From Euonymus europaeus (taxonomy: Eukaryota > Streptophyta > Magnoliopsida > Celastrales > Celastraceae): DNA of 64,000 bases. Position numbers and translations under genes: made by a program. Below are positions 34,585-48,667 of this stretch, piece after piece. Position 1 is the first letter of the stretch, and each line of letters begins with the position of its first letter. Below the pieces are notes generated by a model, which saw nothing but the letters and a program-made list of their open reading frames with translations, was not told the DNA's origin and made no database searches. Location of the stretch: contig OY756960.1 of the NCBI GenBank assembly GCA_963580455.1, positions 21,015,238 to 21,079,237 of the forward strand, given 5' to 3'.

Positions 34585-35714
34585 TCGATTCTAGCCTTTG
34601 AGATCCTTCAAAGAACGTGACAAAATCACATGAGAGAGAGAGATTTTGGCATGTCATGTCACGTTCACTTAATTAAGCATTATGTCTTTTACCCTAAAAA
34701 AAATCTCTCATCATTATCACATTCACACATCTTACATGTATATAGATAATAAACCAAACCTCCTAGATTTGACGTGCAAATTCAGCCATTTCAGTTTCTT
34801 ACTAAAACACAAATTTTACTAAAACAATCATTTTATTTTACAAGAGAGTTAAAGTTCTCGCAATCCTCATGACTCATTTTTTGAAAAGAAAAGAATAACA
34901 GTTCTTTTAAAGCACCCTAAATTTGGTAAATTCACATGGAGAAGAAAACAAAGTAGTCGGGTACGCGTGTTTCCAAATTCATAATTATTTATTCTTTTAG
35001 ACACGAGCCACGTGGGTGGCTGTATTAAATTAGGATTTCTGGTCTCACACAATGCCATCACGACATGTATGATGTATTTGTTCGATAAATTTTGACGTTT
35101 GGATCTCATGCGACAGTATATTAAGATACAATCGGAATTGTCGTGGCAACGTGGAAATGTCCTTAACTCTCTCTTTGTCTCCGTTGTTCAATAATGTATA
35201 CATTGATTGTCATGGACAGATTGGTAATATGAGAACCATGTATATATTCCTCCGCTATAATATAAATAAATAAATATTCTCTCTATGAAATTCATAAATA
35301 CTCCCTTTACTTTTATTTTTTTAAAAATACTCAGTCACAAAAAATCCACACAACTTTAATTTGCACACTCATGCACGTGACCATTAATAACAACCTGACA
35401 AGCACGACCCTTTGAAGATAGGGTCCACAATATTAAAATAAAATTGACTAATCAAAGAAAATTAAGAAATAAATCATTGATGAGAAGAATGCTTCATCTT
35501 ATTAATTCATCATTATGAATAACTAAAATAAACAATGTATATATATATATATAATCAACTTCTATATATATTCTCTTCTCCCAAAAAAAGCATAAAAAAA
35601 TTAAATAATAAGACATTGTCAGACCGTCTCTTACTCTTCCCCCGCCAAAAACAGTTTTTCTTGTTGAGTAATATTTACATCTCTACATCCAAAAACCCAG
35701 GTCTATAACCATGC
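34585..35714. other. SMAX1 3' flank, AT-rich spacer
   Basis: No gene seen. A (TA)8 run lies at about 35538-35553. The segment next to 35715 is the presumed SMAX1 3' UTR. Confidence 0.4.
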
Positions 35715-38700
35715 TCACAACCCATCCACCACAACCCTGATGCTACTAGGCAACAGATCACCATTGCCACTGCTATCAGAATTGCCATCTGGTTCGAGCC
35801 GGACTATGACCACTCCCAAGTCATCCAAATTGCTTGGCATCCGTAACTTGAGCTGGTGCAAGCTTGGAACAAGAGCTTTCTCCATCCAGTCCTCCATACC
35901 AGTTTCACCTAACCATACCCCACCAGCAATTTTTTCAAGCGCCTCATCTTCTATTTCAATTGAGAGCCCACTGCCAATAATGGTGGAGAACCTTTTCGTG
36001 ATGGAGTTGGCAATGTCACGTCCAATGGGGCCAAAATCTACGGGCTTGAAGATAATAGTGTCATCTACAGAACTCATAAGCTCATGAGATTCTGAAGAGG
36101 TTGTGGATGACGACAGTCTGGAGTTAACGAGGACATTCTCGTCTTCATGACCGATTGTGAGATCGCTTGAATTATTTGACCCATTGGCTTTATCGTCCCC
36201 TGCATCAGCAGCTTCATTCAGATCGAATGAAAGTGCTGGAGTGGACTCCTTCCGTAGTAGCTTGTTGGACCCTTCTTCATCACAGAGCCAATTAGCTCGT
36301 CGTTTTGCAGTTTTTACCTGTAGGCAAAGCCTCAACTGCCAGCCTCCCTTTGATAACCTGGCAAGCTTTTTCTCATAAAGTGAAATGTCACTTGTCAAGA
36401 ACTTGAGATCGTCTGGCAACCAATTCGCAGTAAGAACGAAAATAACATTCCCAAGACTGATTTCGCAGCCGCGTGAATCCGATAGTCTGCCTCTGTCCAT
36501 GGCCCGCTTGATGCTCCCACGAACAAGCATATTCGCTTCATGAATGTCCTCAAGCATGATGACTGAAAAGGGGTTTCTTTTAACTGCCTCAACTATTCGA
36601 AATAAAACAGTTTTACCACGGAAATTTATATCAGATTCTCCATTATCTCGTCGCGTGCCGAGATTGACAATTACTGGATCGGAGCCATATACCATGTCAG
36701 ACAATGCCGACACCATCTTTTTCTTGCCAACCCTATCAGGACCTGTGAACAGAAGCCATGTATCACCCTTTGATCCAGCACCCCTCCGCTTTCCATTGCC
36801 CAATCTACATTGTGTAACAGTTGTAGCCACTGCAGATGCAGCCTCTTTCTGCCACCAAACCTTTTCCATTAAACCTTTGAGAAGTTTCTTGAATGAGTCA
36901 GCATCTAATGCACTAAAAAGCTTGTTGCTCTGCAGTTCATGTGATCTGTTCTGTGGATCAGAAGGAATGCATCCCAGAAAATCTTTGGTTATCCCCCTCT
37001 GAGTTTTGTCTGGGGTTGTCTCCTTCACCTTTGGCCGCCCTAGAACAAGGTCTGTTTTCACCGGGCTTGCTGTTGGTGAAACTAACATGTCAGATGGTTG
37101 AGAGCGCACTGCATTTTGATTCATTTGCAGTGTTTCCCCAAGGTGTCTATCTCGTTGTACTTCAGGCTGCAAAGGTTGGCGAACAAGCAAATTTGGATTG
37201 TACAATCTCGGCATCGAGAAAGTGGGAGCAATTCGCTGAGAATTGTTGTTGGACAGATGATGAAAATTAGGATGAAGGCCCAAACAAGTGTCATCCCATT
37301 TCTTCCGTAATTCCAAGGACTTCTGTTTCATTATCAGTTCTTCATCCTTTGTCTGCAAAAGAGATAAACAAAAACAAAGGTCAACATAATTTGTCTGAAT
37401 GCAAGTAGGCCTTTAAAACAGATAATTTAACTAAGGCCTACTTAAATCAGCAGCTTCAGTGGAGCTGAACTTACCGGTGTCTGATCAAATGTTCTAGCAC
37501 TGTCATCCTGTGCCTTGGCATTTTGCAACCATTGAGGGAGTGCCGGTCGGTCTGCTTCCGATTTAAGTTCAGATGAGGTTTTCTCAAAGTTCTCGAATCC
37601 AAGTTTCTCTAGCTCTTGTTCATAACTCTCCATGCACTGAGGACAGCAGCTTGGCCTTCGAGCAGGATCCAAGTTCTCAGGCACACGCCTTGTCAAAGGA
37701 GATGTAGTTTGTAGACCTTTGAATGGAGAGAATGAATCGACCGAGCTCCCAAGAATTCCATTGTTCCCAAGCCTAAGATCAAATATCAATAACGCATTAT
37801 TTTTAAAGCCAAATTAAATTTTTAAAGTTTTGTAATATTAAAACTGCCTAATATTTTTTTATATAAAAAATATATATACTAGAATCTGTCATTTTATCCG
37901 AATCATGCTTGCCTCCCAGAAGTGTGAAAAATTAAGCAAAAACCCAGCTCTCACTGTTTGCCTCTTCATCTTAATTAAGAAAGTTCAAACTGACAGAGAA
38001 TGTAAACTACAAATCATATATTTCGGAAGCAAACTCCTCCAATGATCTATAATGCATAAACAGTTATGGACCTTATGGTTAATGCCATCACGTATGCCAC
38101 AATAATAATTAACACACAAAAATTCGCTATCAATCCCAATCTACAACAAACTATTCACGCAAAATCAATTCACAAAACTCCAATGATCGAAATCATTCAC
38201 CTTCAAGCCTAGTTTAAGCACTGAACTGTTCAAATTGGTGCAAGTATCGAGAGAAAAATACCTTGGAAACATCCCTGCAAGAGGTGCTCTGGCAGCAATT
38301 GGCACAGCCTGCAAATCCCAATCATTTTCCATTGAAGGATGATAGACCTGGCACCGCAAATAAGTTTCACAAGTGGCAGTCCCAATTAACCAAAGCCTTC
38401 CCATGCCAGCACCAGCCTCCGCAAACCTAGCCAACAGTTTCCCCATCTCTGCAACCGCAACCCTCTCTGCCTCTGAAACCACCTGCTGCTGCTGCTGCAG
38501 GGGAACGGGACCGAGACCCGTAACCCCAAAGTTCACTGGCTGCTCAACCAGCCACTTCAAATCACCCAAACTAAGAACCACCCCTCCACCCTCCAAATTT
38601 GACATCCGGGCCTCAACCAATCCCCCCAATTCCTTAATCTTTACTGGTATGTGTGCCTTGTCTAAAAGACGATCTTTCTCTGCATGAATCAGCTTCTCAA

Positions 38701-39523
38701 CCTGAATCACCTGAAGATTCTTCAGAGGCCCATCTGCGATTTCCTTATTTTCAATTCTCCTCAATAGCTCCTTTAACACCGCATCAGGCTCTGATTCCCC
38801 TACCAAAACAGGGTTCCTCTTCTTAGTCCTCAACAATATATCCAAAACTCGCTTCACTTCCTCATTCCTCTGATGCCCAGATTGGGCAGCGTTACTCTGC
38901 TGTTGCAATCGTGGATTTAGATACAAATTCCGACCCGTAGGACCCGGGACCGCCGTTACCGGTGTCGGTGCCCGAAAGCCCAACCCAAACGAACCCGAAT
39001 TAGCAGCCACCGTGCTCGACGAGTTCAAAGACTGCTCAATTGTGGCCTTAACGGCTGGACTCGAAAAGCTGGCTTCGCGCATGACTCTACTCACACTTGG
39101 GTCATCAAGTATCGATATAACAAGCTGTTCAAGTTCAACTTTGACGGCCAACAGCGGTTGTTGCTGCTGCTCCGGACATCCACGGCGCTGATGAGCCTGA
39201 GCCCGCTTGAGGGCGGCCATTAAAGCATTAGATATAGGAGGTTCAGGGCCCGGGCTGAGGTTCTGAGCCGTCGGTAGCCGCTCCAAGGCAACACTGAAGC
39301 AGAGTTCGAGCGCACGACACTGTAAAGGATGGGACGAATTGGGGTGGGACTTGATACAGGCTTGCCGAAGAAACCCAGACGGCGAAGCAAGAAGAGTCGC
39401 CGCCACATGTAGAGGCGTGGTCTGACCATGATTCCGGCGACCCGCCTCAGCTATTGAATGGTTCAACACGCTCGCCGCCTCCGGCGTGAGTGTTTGTTGG
39501 ATGGTGCTAAATCCAGCTCTCAT
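35715..39523 (-). CDS. SMAX1: SMAX1: Clp-ATPase-like repressor of karrikin/KL signalling
   Basis: Three exons on the minus strand: 39523-38262, 37772-37475 and 37352-35715 (TGA), giving 1065 aa in phase. The N-terminus MRAGFSTIQQTLTPEAA and residues 1-190 form the double Clp-N domain; Arabidopsis SMAX1 is 990 aa and begins almost identically. The ATPase-like region has a degenerate Walker A GPDRVGKKK (724-732), the FRGKT degron motif (764-768) and LLEDI-like MLEDIHEA. The EAR motif FDLNE (896-900), which recruits TOPLESS co-repressors, is intact. The protein is nuclear and is degraded through KAI2-MAX2 (SCF) when karrikin or KL is perceived; the intact FRGKT predicts that this copy is degradable. 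Glutamine runs near 345 and 125 come from CAG repeats. The SMAX1/SMXL2 subclade is favoured over SMXL6-8 by the N-terminus and overall match. Confidence 0.93.
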
Positions 39524-40300
39524 TTCTTACAGAAAAAGAAGAAAAAACGGAAACAAATGCCTCTGTAATTGTATCTATCTCCCCCTTCACTTCTGGTCTA
39601 CCTCTTGTTTGTTTTTACTCCTGAAAGACCGACCCAGCTAAAACCGAAAGAGTCTCAAAAAGGACAAATAAGCATTTTCAAGGGCAAGGCAGGAGAAGCT
39701 TTTCCTCCCCAAAAAAAATAATCAAGAAAAGTAATATAGCTTTACTCCACCTGTGGTCATCTCTCTCTACTCTCTCCGTCAACAAACAGTGTGGATGTGA
39801 GAATTCAACGCAAAAAGGAATGATCAGATCCCCTACCCTCCCTCACAAGAACAATCCCATTGAAATAAAACACCAAAGGCCTTCAAAATTAAAAACAAAT
39901 GTGTGAAAAGCGAATGGACCCCAGTGAAGTAAAGATTAGTTATTGTACAGCGAAAAATGTTTTGTTTGCATTCCGTAGAGAGAGAGAGAGAGGAATTTAT
40001 GGAAAGTTGTATCAGTTTTTGCAAGGATTTTTGGAAAAATGCTTTGCGGGCAGAGAGCAATCTGTTCTTCGTCCTTTTTATTATTTGAATAAAATAATGG
40101 TTATTATTAATTTAAAATTTCATAAATTATTATTATTATTTAAACTTTCTTTTGTCTCTATCCGCTTTGAGATAGTAATTAGTAATTACTAAGAATTAGA
40201 GAGAGAAGCGCCTTTTTAATTAATGGAGCGAGAAAGTGTAGATTCTCACTTTATTTATCTACACACACAGAGAGAGAGAGAGAGAGTCATATAAGACTAT
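39524..40300. promoter_or_regulatory. SMAX1 5' leader and promoter region
   Basis: Purine/pyrimidine-rich leader on the minus strand with two short upstream ATGs (12-codon frame at about 39763 and 6-codon frame at about 39676). (GA)n tracts lie at about 39979-39992 and 40269-40288. No clear TATA box could be fixed. Confidence 0.4.
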
Positions 40301-43300
40301 GGATTGACTGACTTTTTTCATTTTTACTCCTTTTTCACGCTCTTTGTTTGGACCGCATGCCCATCTCTTCACATATGTGTTTGTAACGCACGATCTGTGA
40401 AGTCGAGTAGGGATTGGATTGGTTTCCTTTTCTCTCAACCAATTTTCTGCTTTTCACACGCAACTGCTGCACGACTTTCACCTTTTCATACTTACTACTA
40501 CTTTCTCTCTCACTGCAACTTCCACGCTTTCTATCTGGTTTTCTACGTCAAATGCAAAATAGGGGTCCGATTCCAACTTTATTGTGCCACACATTCATTC
40601 ATAATAATCATCCAGTATCTTTGAGTTGAAGCTTGACACCAGAAGCTGACTTTTTTAAGAGTGTCTAGTTTGCTTTCACATCATTATAAAAAATTAAAAT
40701 TAAGAAATCAGTCGAATTTTAGGATTCCCTTCAACTCCGATGTCTAGATGATAAATTATTTATCCTTCGAAAATTACCAAAAAAAAACGTTTAAAGGATG
40801 AAGTGGGTATTGTGGAATATGTTTCAATATTCGAGCCCTCGGAGCTTAAAAACAACCATATCAAAGTATCTAGGCATGCTGTGGGGTTCATGATTTCCCA
40901 ACTAAAGAGGACAAAAAAAAAGGAGGTTATCTTCATCTTTATTTTTTTAATTTTTTTTTCCTGTTATTAGATTAATTTATTCTTTTGCTGTGATGAAGGG
41001 AACTAACTAGTTAAATATAGGGTTAATAGAATATATTAGATGTTTGCGTTTGATTCTCCTGAAGTTTTTGTCAGGTTTTGTGTTTTCAAATACTTCAAGT
41101 GAAGTATGATGAATTTTATTCGTATAACTTATAAATTATCTGCGTGGAAGTGAAATGAGAGAGATGGGGGAAATAATATTAGGTATTTCTTGGTCGACCT
41201 TTTCCTAAGTCACGTAACACACATTAGTCTAGTCACCATTTGACATGTACACGTAGGTGAAATTTAACAGATGATTAATGATCAACACAAATTTGACTGT
41301 CCGATTTTGGGCAAAATGTCCGAGTGCTTAATATGGAACAAAATCATAAATTGAATGATGGAGTTGAAATGTTTGATCTTTGAGAAACGAAAATGAAACA
41401 AGATCTATCTTTGGGTGGTAACCACATATTCTATTAACTCAAGTTCGACTGCCCGAATGACCAATATAAAATAAAATAAAATCACAAGTTGAGTAATGAT
41501 ATTGAAACATTTGATCTTTAGGTGACAAAAATGAATAATGAATAATTTCTTACGTGATCACATGTTCTATTAATCACGTTAAATATATACTTGACGAATC
41601 ATTAATAGTTTAGTGGGAGAGGATCATTTAATGCAATGAAAATGGGAGTACAATCCTACCCACATCACATGTGCAACCGTCCAATAAAATCCCTCATTAA
41701 ATTTGGTTAGCCCAACTTGACTTTAAATGGATTGTCATGCCTTTTTAAGATCATCAAGCTTCTTTCCGATTTGTCTTGCCTCGACAATTTTGTATTGTTG
41801 GTGAACGGTAACAGTGAGAGCCCCAACTAGTTCCTGGTACATTCAATTAGAGGTGTGAACGGGTTGGGATGAGATCGGATAACAGAGGTCATCAAAACAC
41901 TTTTTTCTAGTGGGTAAACGGGGATGGAGACTCAAACTTGAGCACCTCAATTCGAATATTTGCATTAATCACCTTGCATGATGGATTATTGAAATATACC
42001 ATCAAAATACTCGAAAACACATTTCTTAAACTTCGAAACATGCTAGTTATTGTCTTAATTTGCGTGGTAAATGGGTTCTGAAATACAATGTTAGCTTGGC
42101 TTGTTTGAGTCATTTAGTGCCTAACAAACCCTAAACATTTTATAGATTTTATCTAAAAATCACAAATAATTGATTAAAAGACCCCAAAAAGGCATGTTTT
42201 TGCTTAGGAGGGAAGTTGTTTGAACTTTTTAATCAAGCCATCATCTTCCACTGTCTAAAAAGGAGGAAGAAAAAATAATTAGGTGCCTAGGGGTGATGAT
42301 TAAAATGCTAATTAAATGAACATTATAATACAAAAATATTTAGTAATACTTTAATAATTGATAATGTTAGTTAACATATTCTCTTTTGGATTCCTGATTT
42401 TTATTTTTATTTTTATTTTTTTACAATCATGAACACGCAGAGAGTCTACTTTTTCATGTAAACCAAGAAAAGAAAAAGAGAAATCTCCATAATCATAATA
42501 TCTATGAATATGTGTGTGTCTATATATATATATATATAAAATATATATATTCTTCTAATACCTTTTTGTAACGCACGCCCTAACATCCTCCCTTGCCTTT
42601 TACGCGTTTTTCGAGCTCTTCAACGACTACCACCTTTTTACCTCCCCACTTTTTAGTTTAAACAGGCCTTTTTCCCCAACACCTTTCACGCGGGTGCTTG
42701 GCGCGTGTGATTACACTGACTGACGCTTGTAAGGTGGACCGCGAGAATAGCGAAAAAGCTGCCGCTTGACAACTATTATGTGCTTTCCTTTTCCGGTGAC
42801 CAACTGCAGCTTTCAACTTTCTGCATTTATTACCGTTCACGTAATCGTATGCTTTTCGCAACTGCTTTTTTCGAAAATGCCCTTCATCTTTCTTCGATTT
42901 TCAGTTGTTGCCCCGTACAACAATTTGTTTACGTTGGAATCCAAAGAAATCGAAGGGTCGACAAGAAATACGACGTACGCAGATTTTACTGTGACAAAAA
43001 AATTTGGATTGGTCGACCTAGTTTGGATAATATAAGATTTTTATGAGATATTTATATGTCTAAAGTTGAAATTATTTGAATTTTTAACGTATGTAATTGA
43101 TAATATCCCGATTGATTTAGATTTTCACAAGTAAATCGAACAATAATTCAATTTTGATTAATATTTGAATAATTAAATCAGAACATATAACTCGTGTTAA
43201 AATTTAATTTAATTCAGATCAGTCAAATCCATCCTCCAACAAACTAAGTTTTGCCACCCTTAGAGATAACGTCTAGAAATTATTTTCAGAAATTGAATTC

Positions 43301-44069
43301 AACGTATGAGCATGTGCTGTCTTTATAAGTCTACCATTCAATTGTACCAAATATAAGAATAACTAAGGCGGCTTACACCCGTAATTCTTGTTGTGGAATT
43401 GGTAACGCATCAGTCTACTACAGTTTTAGAACTATTTTTGTCCAAAAGTGGGAAATTTGGACTGTAAATAAAGTATTGGCGGTATATTTCAATGGTAAAA
43501 TATTCAAAGGAGGCGAAGAGAGGAACTATTGCTTTGACTTTCTTCCTGCAAAACAAAAGTACAGCGTATGATATCATCCATGATGATAGATTTGTCAATT
43601 ATAGGCACTTGAAAATATAATTGACTGTGAATACTGGATATTCGAGAAAAATGAAAAAATGTGTAAGTATTCATAAACTTATGTTATTATTTTTATGGTA
43701 TTCTAGAATGAAACAAAAATAAAAAGGGTAAAGGGAATAACCTTAATAATTATGATTACTCCTAGAATTTGGATCTTGAATTATGTTTTCCACACCAAAG
43801 ATTGATCGACGAGTAGCGATGTCGATGTGAAGTGTTTGGGATGAGATTTCTTTATCCGTTCTGTTAAAATATTTGTTGAGTGTTTTAATTTTCACCTCAA
43901 CTCTATATCCATCAGTAGGAAGAATCACCAAAAACTATAATTGTGTGGTGACTTTAATAAATATAAAAATAAATAAATCAAAAAGTAAAATATAAATATA
44001 TGAATGAAACTAATATTTATTATAATATATATCAAGTCAAACTAATAAGTAAACTATTTATATATTTAT
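40301..44069. other. Gene-poor AT-rich region
   Basis: No gene recognised on either strand. A (TA)n run lies at about 42520-42550, followed by a less AT-rich patch (42570-42980) with open frames that show no domain. Confidence 0.4.
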
Positions 44070-44245
44070 ATAGAAGAGTGCTCACTTACGGATGCCTGTA
44101 AGTTCAAAGTTACAGGGCGTCCGTTTTTTAAGAAGGATTTCAAATTTGTGGGGCCCGTTGAATTGGGCCTCGCAAGAAAATCACTTGGAGAAGGGAAAAA
44201 ATAGAAGTCCGTAATTACTAACATACGAGCGTTCATTTGTGAGAA
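44070..44245 (+). mobile_element. Possible short MITE
   Basis: GTGCTCACTTACGGATGCC at the left and, reverse-complemented, TCTCACAAATGAACGCTCG at the right are weakly inverted over about 35 bp. Non-coding. The match is only moderate, so the call is tentative. Confidence 0.35.
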
Positions 44246-47200
44246 TTTATATATGTATGTATATATAGCATATATAGTACGTAGTATAGATAGTGGATTT
44301 CGAGCAACTCGTCCTCATCCATACTCTGTTATCTTTTAATATGAATAAATGTATGTGTTTCCCGATTTGTTAACTAACATAACGTAATCGTATAATTTAA
44401 GGAAGATTATCCAGATACCTGCAAGGTTCGAGTATTTCTAACATCCTTAATCTCGGGTAATAAATAACTACTAACTTGATTCAATTTTTGGTGCTAAGGT
44501 ATGGCCTCTTGAATCCATTGTCACATTATCTCCCGATGTTTCTTGATTTATTATTATTTTTTCGAGTAGAAAGCATACTCCAACATCTAAACTTCATGAT
44601 ACCATAATATATTAATTCCTTCAACTTTACAACTATAGGGGATGACCTCCTCGTCGCTTGTAGATTAACTTATCTTTATATTATATAACCTTTTGCATCA
44701 CCATCAAATTAAATTAAAGGGTCTACCTTTTAGTTGGTTCCTTCGCAAGGGAAAAAAGAGGTTTTTCCCCACTACACCCATAAAAGCCTTTTAGCCCCAC
44801 CAATAATAGAACGACCATGATTCAAAAAGACCCTTTTTAATTTTCTTTATTTATTTCTTCTCCTAGGATGAATATTGTTAGATCCAACCAATTACCTAAT
44901 TCCCTATCAAAAAAGGCCCTAACTTTTCATGCTACAAAGTTCAAAATGGCAATCTATCACAATATGATCAATTGTTAGATTAACTTTGCTCATCACAAAG
45001 TCTCTAATTGATGCAATTTCATGAGACACAAATGGGCCCATCTACTCTTCTCACTTGTGCAATAAGCCAAACCCCACCTGGCTAGCTAACTTTTACGAAA
45101 TATACATGTATATACATGTAATCATGTCATGAAAGGTCAAATTTTAAGCAAACCCATAAAAGAACAAATCACTCAATTGATAGCCACCACCACCACCCAC
45201 ACATGGTAAAAAGTATTTAGTAGCTTCTTGCACTCAAAGCAATTGTAGACTTTTTTTTTGGGGCTAAGAATAATTTGAAAGTGATTCTACTTTTTTTTTC
45301 CTCCATAGGGAAAAAAACAACATCATCAATTAAGCAAAAGATGACCATTGGTTTTCAGCCCTTTTACGTTGCAATAATTGTATAACGAGGAGGAAAAGTT
45401 TGAATTTGTTATGAAGTTATTTTCACAAAGGACAAAAGATAACTAAAATATGATGGATATATGCATCTAGACCTAGAATTAAGCACATTTAAACTTGATT
45501 ATTTTATTAAAGTCCTCTTAATGATGAACTATATAATTTGACTATATTTGTGATTTATTAATGTATTCGGAGAAAATGAGACAATTTTACTTCCCAACAA
45601 TTTCTGTGGACCGCAATTATCTTATCGTAAAACAAATATAATTTAATTCTATCAAGTATAGGAAATAATATGGTATTCGATTTGTATATTAATGTCTTTT
45701 TTTATAGAATACGATATTTGATTTGTTGTTACACAAAATAATATTATAATATTTGTGGTAATATGTTTGTACTATCGTCAGTTAAAACAATAATTGTTTT
45801 ATTCTTATTAGCGTTTCTATAATAATCTAATGATAAATAAAAAATCACCAAATCTTGCATAATATAATTACAAATAACCTAATAATAGATATAAAGTTCA
45901 TCGATATCCACCGACCAATGTCACAAGAGTTCAAATGTTATTTTTCATTATGTGATTTATAAATTAAATATTTACTACTGATCTAGATCATGATGATAGG
46001 GGGCACCGGCCAATCAAAGACCTATACATTCACTATCAAATCATCTACTATTATTTTCAATTGAAAGGAAACAAACACAAAGATGCCAAATATCCACCTC
46101 AAAAGCATTGTTTAGAAGAACATATATCATCTTTCTCTATCTCTATATATATATACACACACTAAGCGTCCCTTTTAACTTTTGGGGAGTGTTGGGAATC
46201 CTTACCAAGTACCAACAATACAAAATCCCACCCAAAAAGGAGCAAGCTTACTCCTTTTGTTTTGGCCACTAATGGTGTGGAAATGTGTGTTAGTTCTTTA
46301 TCAAAAAAAAAGTGTGTGTTAGTTTTGTCAAGCACTAATCCTCTATATACTTGACACACGAGCACGACCGAACCTTTTGGACTCATATAGTGAAACACTT
46401 GCAGCATATTACATCAATGTATGCTTTGATGTTATTATGGGGTTCAATATTAAACACCATAAAGTTGGGGTTTAATAAAAGTTAAGACAATCTTTCAAAG
46501 GCTTTTGCATCATACTATTAAATTGGACAAACTTAATCGTAAGTTATGGAACTAATTTAAAGAATTATGGAATTAACCTTGGCTTATTTCTTAATATTTT
46601 TTTATAACCGAGAGCAGCATCGTACATGCAAATTTATTTTTTGAACATTCGATATGCGTCTAAACTCGTCATGTCATGCTCGCGTGCACGTAACTTTCTC
46701 ACTTTACGACATAATAAGTAAGATCAAAGCTCAATGCATGCCTATAAAGATATTGTTCTCAGCGAGAATCAGATTCAGAATCTTCCAAATCCATATATCA
46801 TCTTGTCCAGCGAAATTCATCACAAAATCTAATTTAACACCCTAACTAGGAAATTTATCTTTAGCTAAGTCAATATAGAAACATATTCAATGAATGGAAA
46901 CGGATATATATACACACACACTCTCTCTATCTCAAAGCTGCTTTGAGTTGATCCATGCATGAGATAAAGTAGTATTGCAATCAATAAAGAGGGACCTCAT
47001 GAGCATTCAATCAATTAATGAATAATATCAAGCCAACTATACAATGTGTACATTTAGGTTCCAGATTCAATGTCCTGGGACCTTCACGAGAACGACAAAT
47101 AAAGCACTTTTTCTGGAATTGTTTATCATATAAATATATCCATTTACTGTTAATTTACGACAGTTTTCAATTAACTACTCAGTATTACAAAAGTGTTGGT

Positions 47201-48667
47201 AATACAAAGATCTTTAATGGTTAATACTTAATAAAGATTGTGTTGGTTTTAACGTTTTTTTTACCTTCTCTTTTAAATAAAAGGGACATTCGTGCTATAA
47301 TTAGAAAATTATATCATAAAAGTTTATCCTTTGGACGGTGAGTGACCACAGTGATATTACTCTTAACGAGAATAGAAGTCGAACTCAAAACCTTCCACAT
47401 CATTATGAAGATATCACCCAATTGGTTGCCTTTAAGCTTCTCATTTCAGAGTGCAAACTTAAACATATGCTGAAGATTAATTTGCTAATCCAAGTCTTCC
47501 ATTAAAACACTCACGATTTCATTTAATAACCCAGAACAAAGAAGACGTGAAAAAATAATGGAAATAATAAAGAGTATTCATTTCAACAGAACTGATTATA
47601 GCAGATTATCTGGAAGTGTAATGAAAATAAAAGACGCACATTCTACTGATAAAATAGAAATGTAGTGTTATAGTGGCCACTGGCTACGCCTACGATCCTT
47701 CACAAAAAAAGGCTGCCTGTACACAGAGCAGCAGTTTTTTTTTCCTTCTTTCCAATTCCATCACAACCCATGAAAAATAGACAAGGAGACAAACTGACCA
47801 AAAATCCAGAACCTTTAGATTTTGTACTTGAAAAACCAAAAAAGAGGTCGATAAAAAGATTCAGGCATGCCAAAGCCAGAGAAAAGCTGACAAAACCCAA
47901 AAACTTTAATGTCAGTGAAAGCTTTCATTACACAAAAGCCAATAAAAAACATCTTTTGAACAAAATAACTTCACTCGAAAGTCGAAACAGTGTGTGTGTG
48001 TTTTTTTCACTTTTTTTTTTCTTCCTGTTTTTTCTTTCACCATGACAGCCTCAAAAAGCATTTATTTATACCGTACACACACTTATTATGTTCTACTTTG
48101 GTGGTATTTGGAATCCACACACACACACATATATATGTATATATGATATAATATTGTGTATTCTTGGGTCAATAAATGTTTTTTTTTTGGGGTCAGAATT
48201 TCCAAAAAGGAGAAAACCAGAATAGGAGTGGAATGGCGTCTTCATTATAAAAGAAACTCTTAACTTGCATGCAATAATGAAATTAGGGAACAAAATGAGT
48301 CACATCCCTGGCTTATCCATTCACAGGATGAATTCACGTGAAACAAATACAACAAGCCACTAACTTTGCTATCCAACAAGCCATTGGAACTGGCATATAT
48401 AAACTCCCTCAACCCTCATAGTAATGCATGTGGACCAACTTGTCCCAATTACAGATGAGCTTTTGGAAGGAACATTTAGAGATAACAACAAAATTTTCTT
48501 GATGTTAAGAGAAACTAAATGACCATAGAGCTTGTGATAGTTGCCATTGATTAGTAATATGCTGAATGCTGAGTTATTCATACCCATGAAGTGGACCGAT
48601 CACTTGCCGTGCCATTTGAAACAGCGAGAATACTCCTTGTAAATTTATTTCCTGAGTTGTTCTTGCA
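44246..48667. other. Gene-poor AT-rich region
   Basis: No gene recognised. Short TA/CA tracts lie at about 46144-46162, 46907-46925 and 48117-48140. A Lys-rich open frame at 47770-47970 (+) has no start context or domain support. The last part is probably the 3' UTR of the sialidase-like gene. Confidence 0.4.

Noticed and set aside
40304..40629. Cys/Phe-rich open frames upstream of SMAX1
   Set aside because: Pyrimidine-rich sequence gives overlapping frames in two phases; no domain or conserved start.
47770..48045. Lys/Arg-rich open frame on the plus strand
   Set aside because: A low-complexity AAA-rich frame opposite T-rich sequence; no domain, splice context or promoter. Probably chance.
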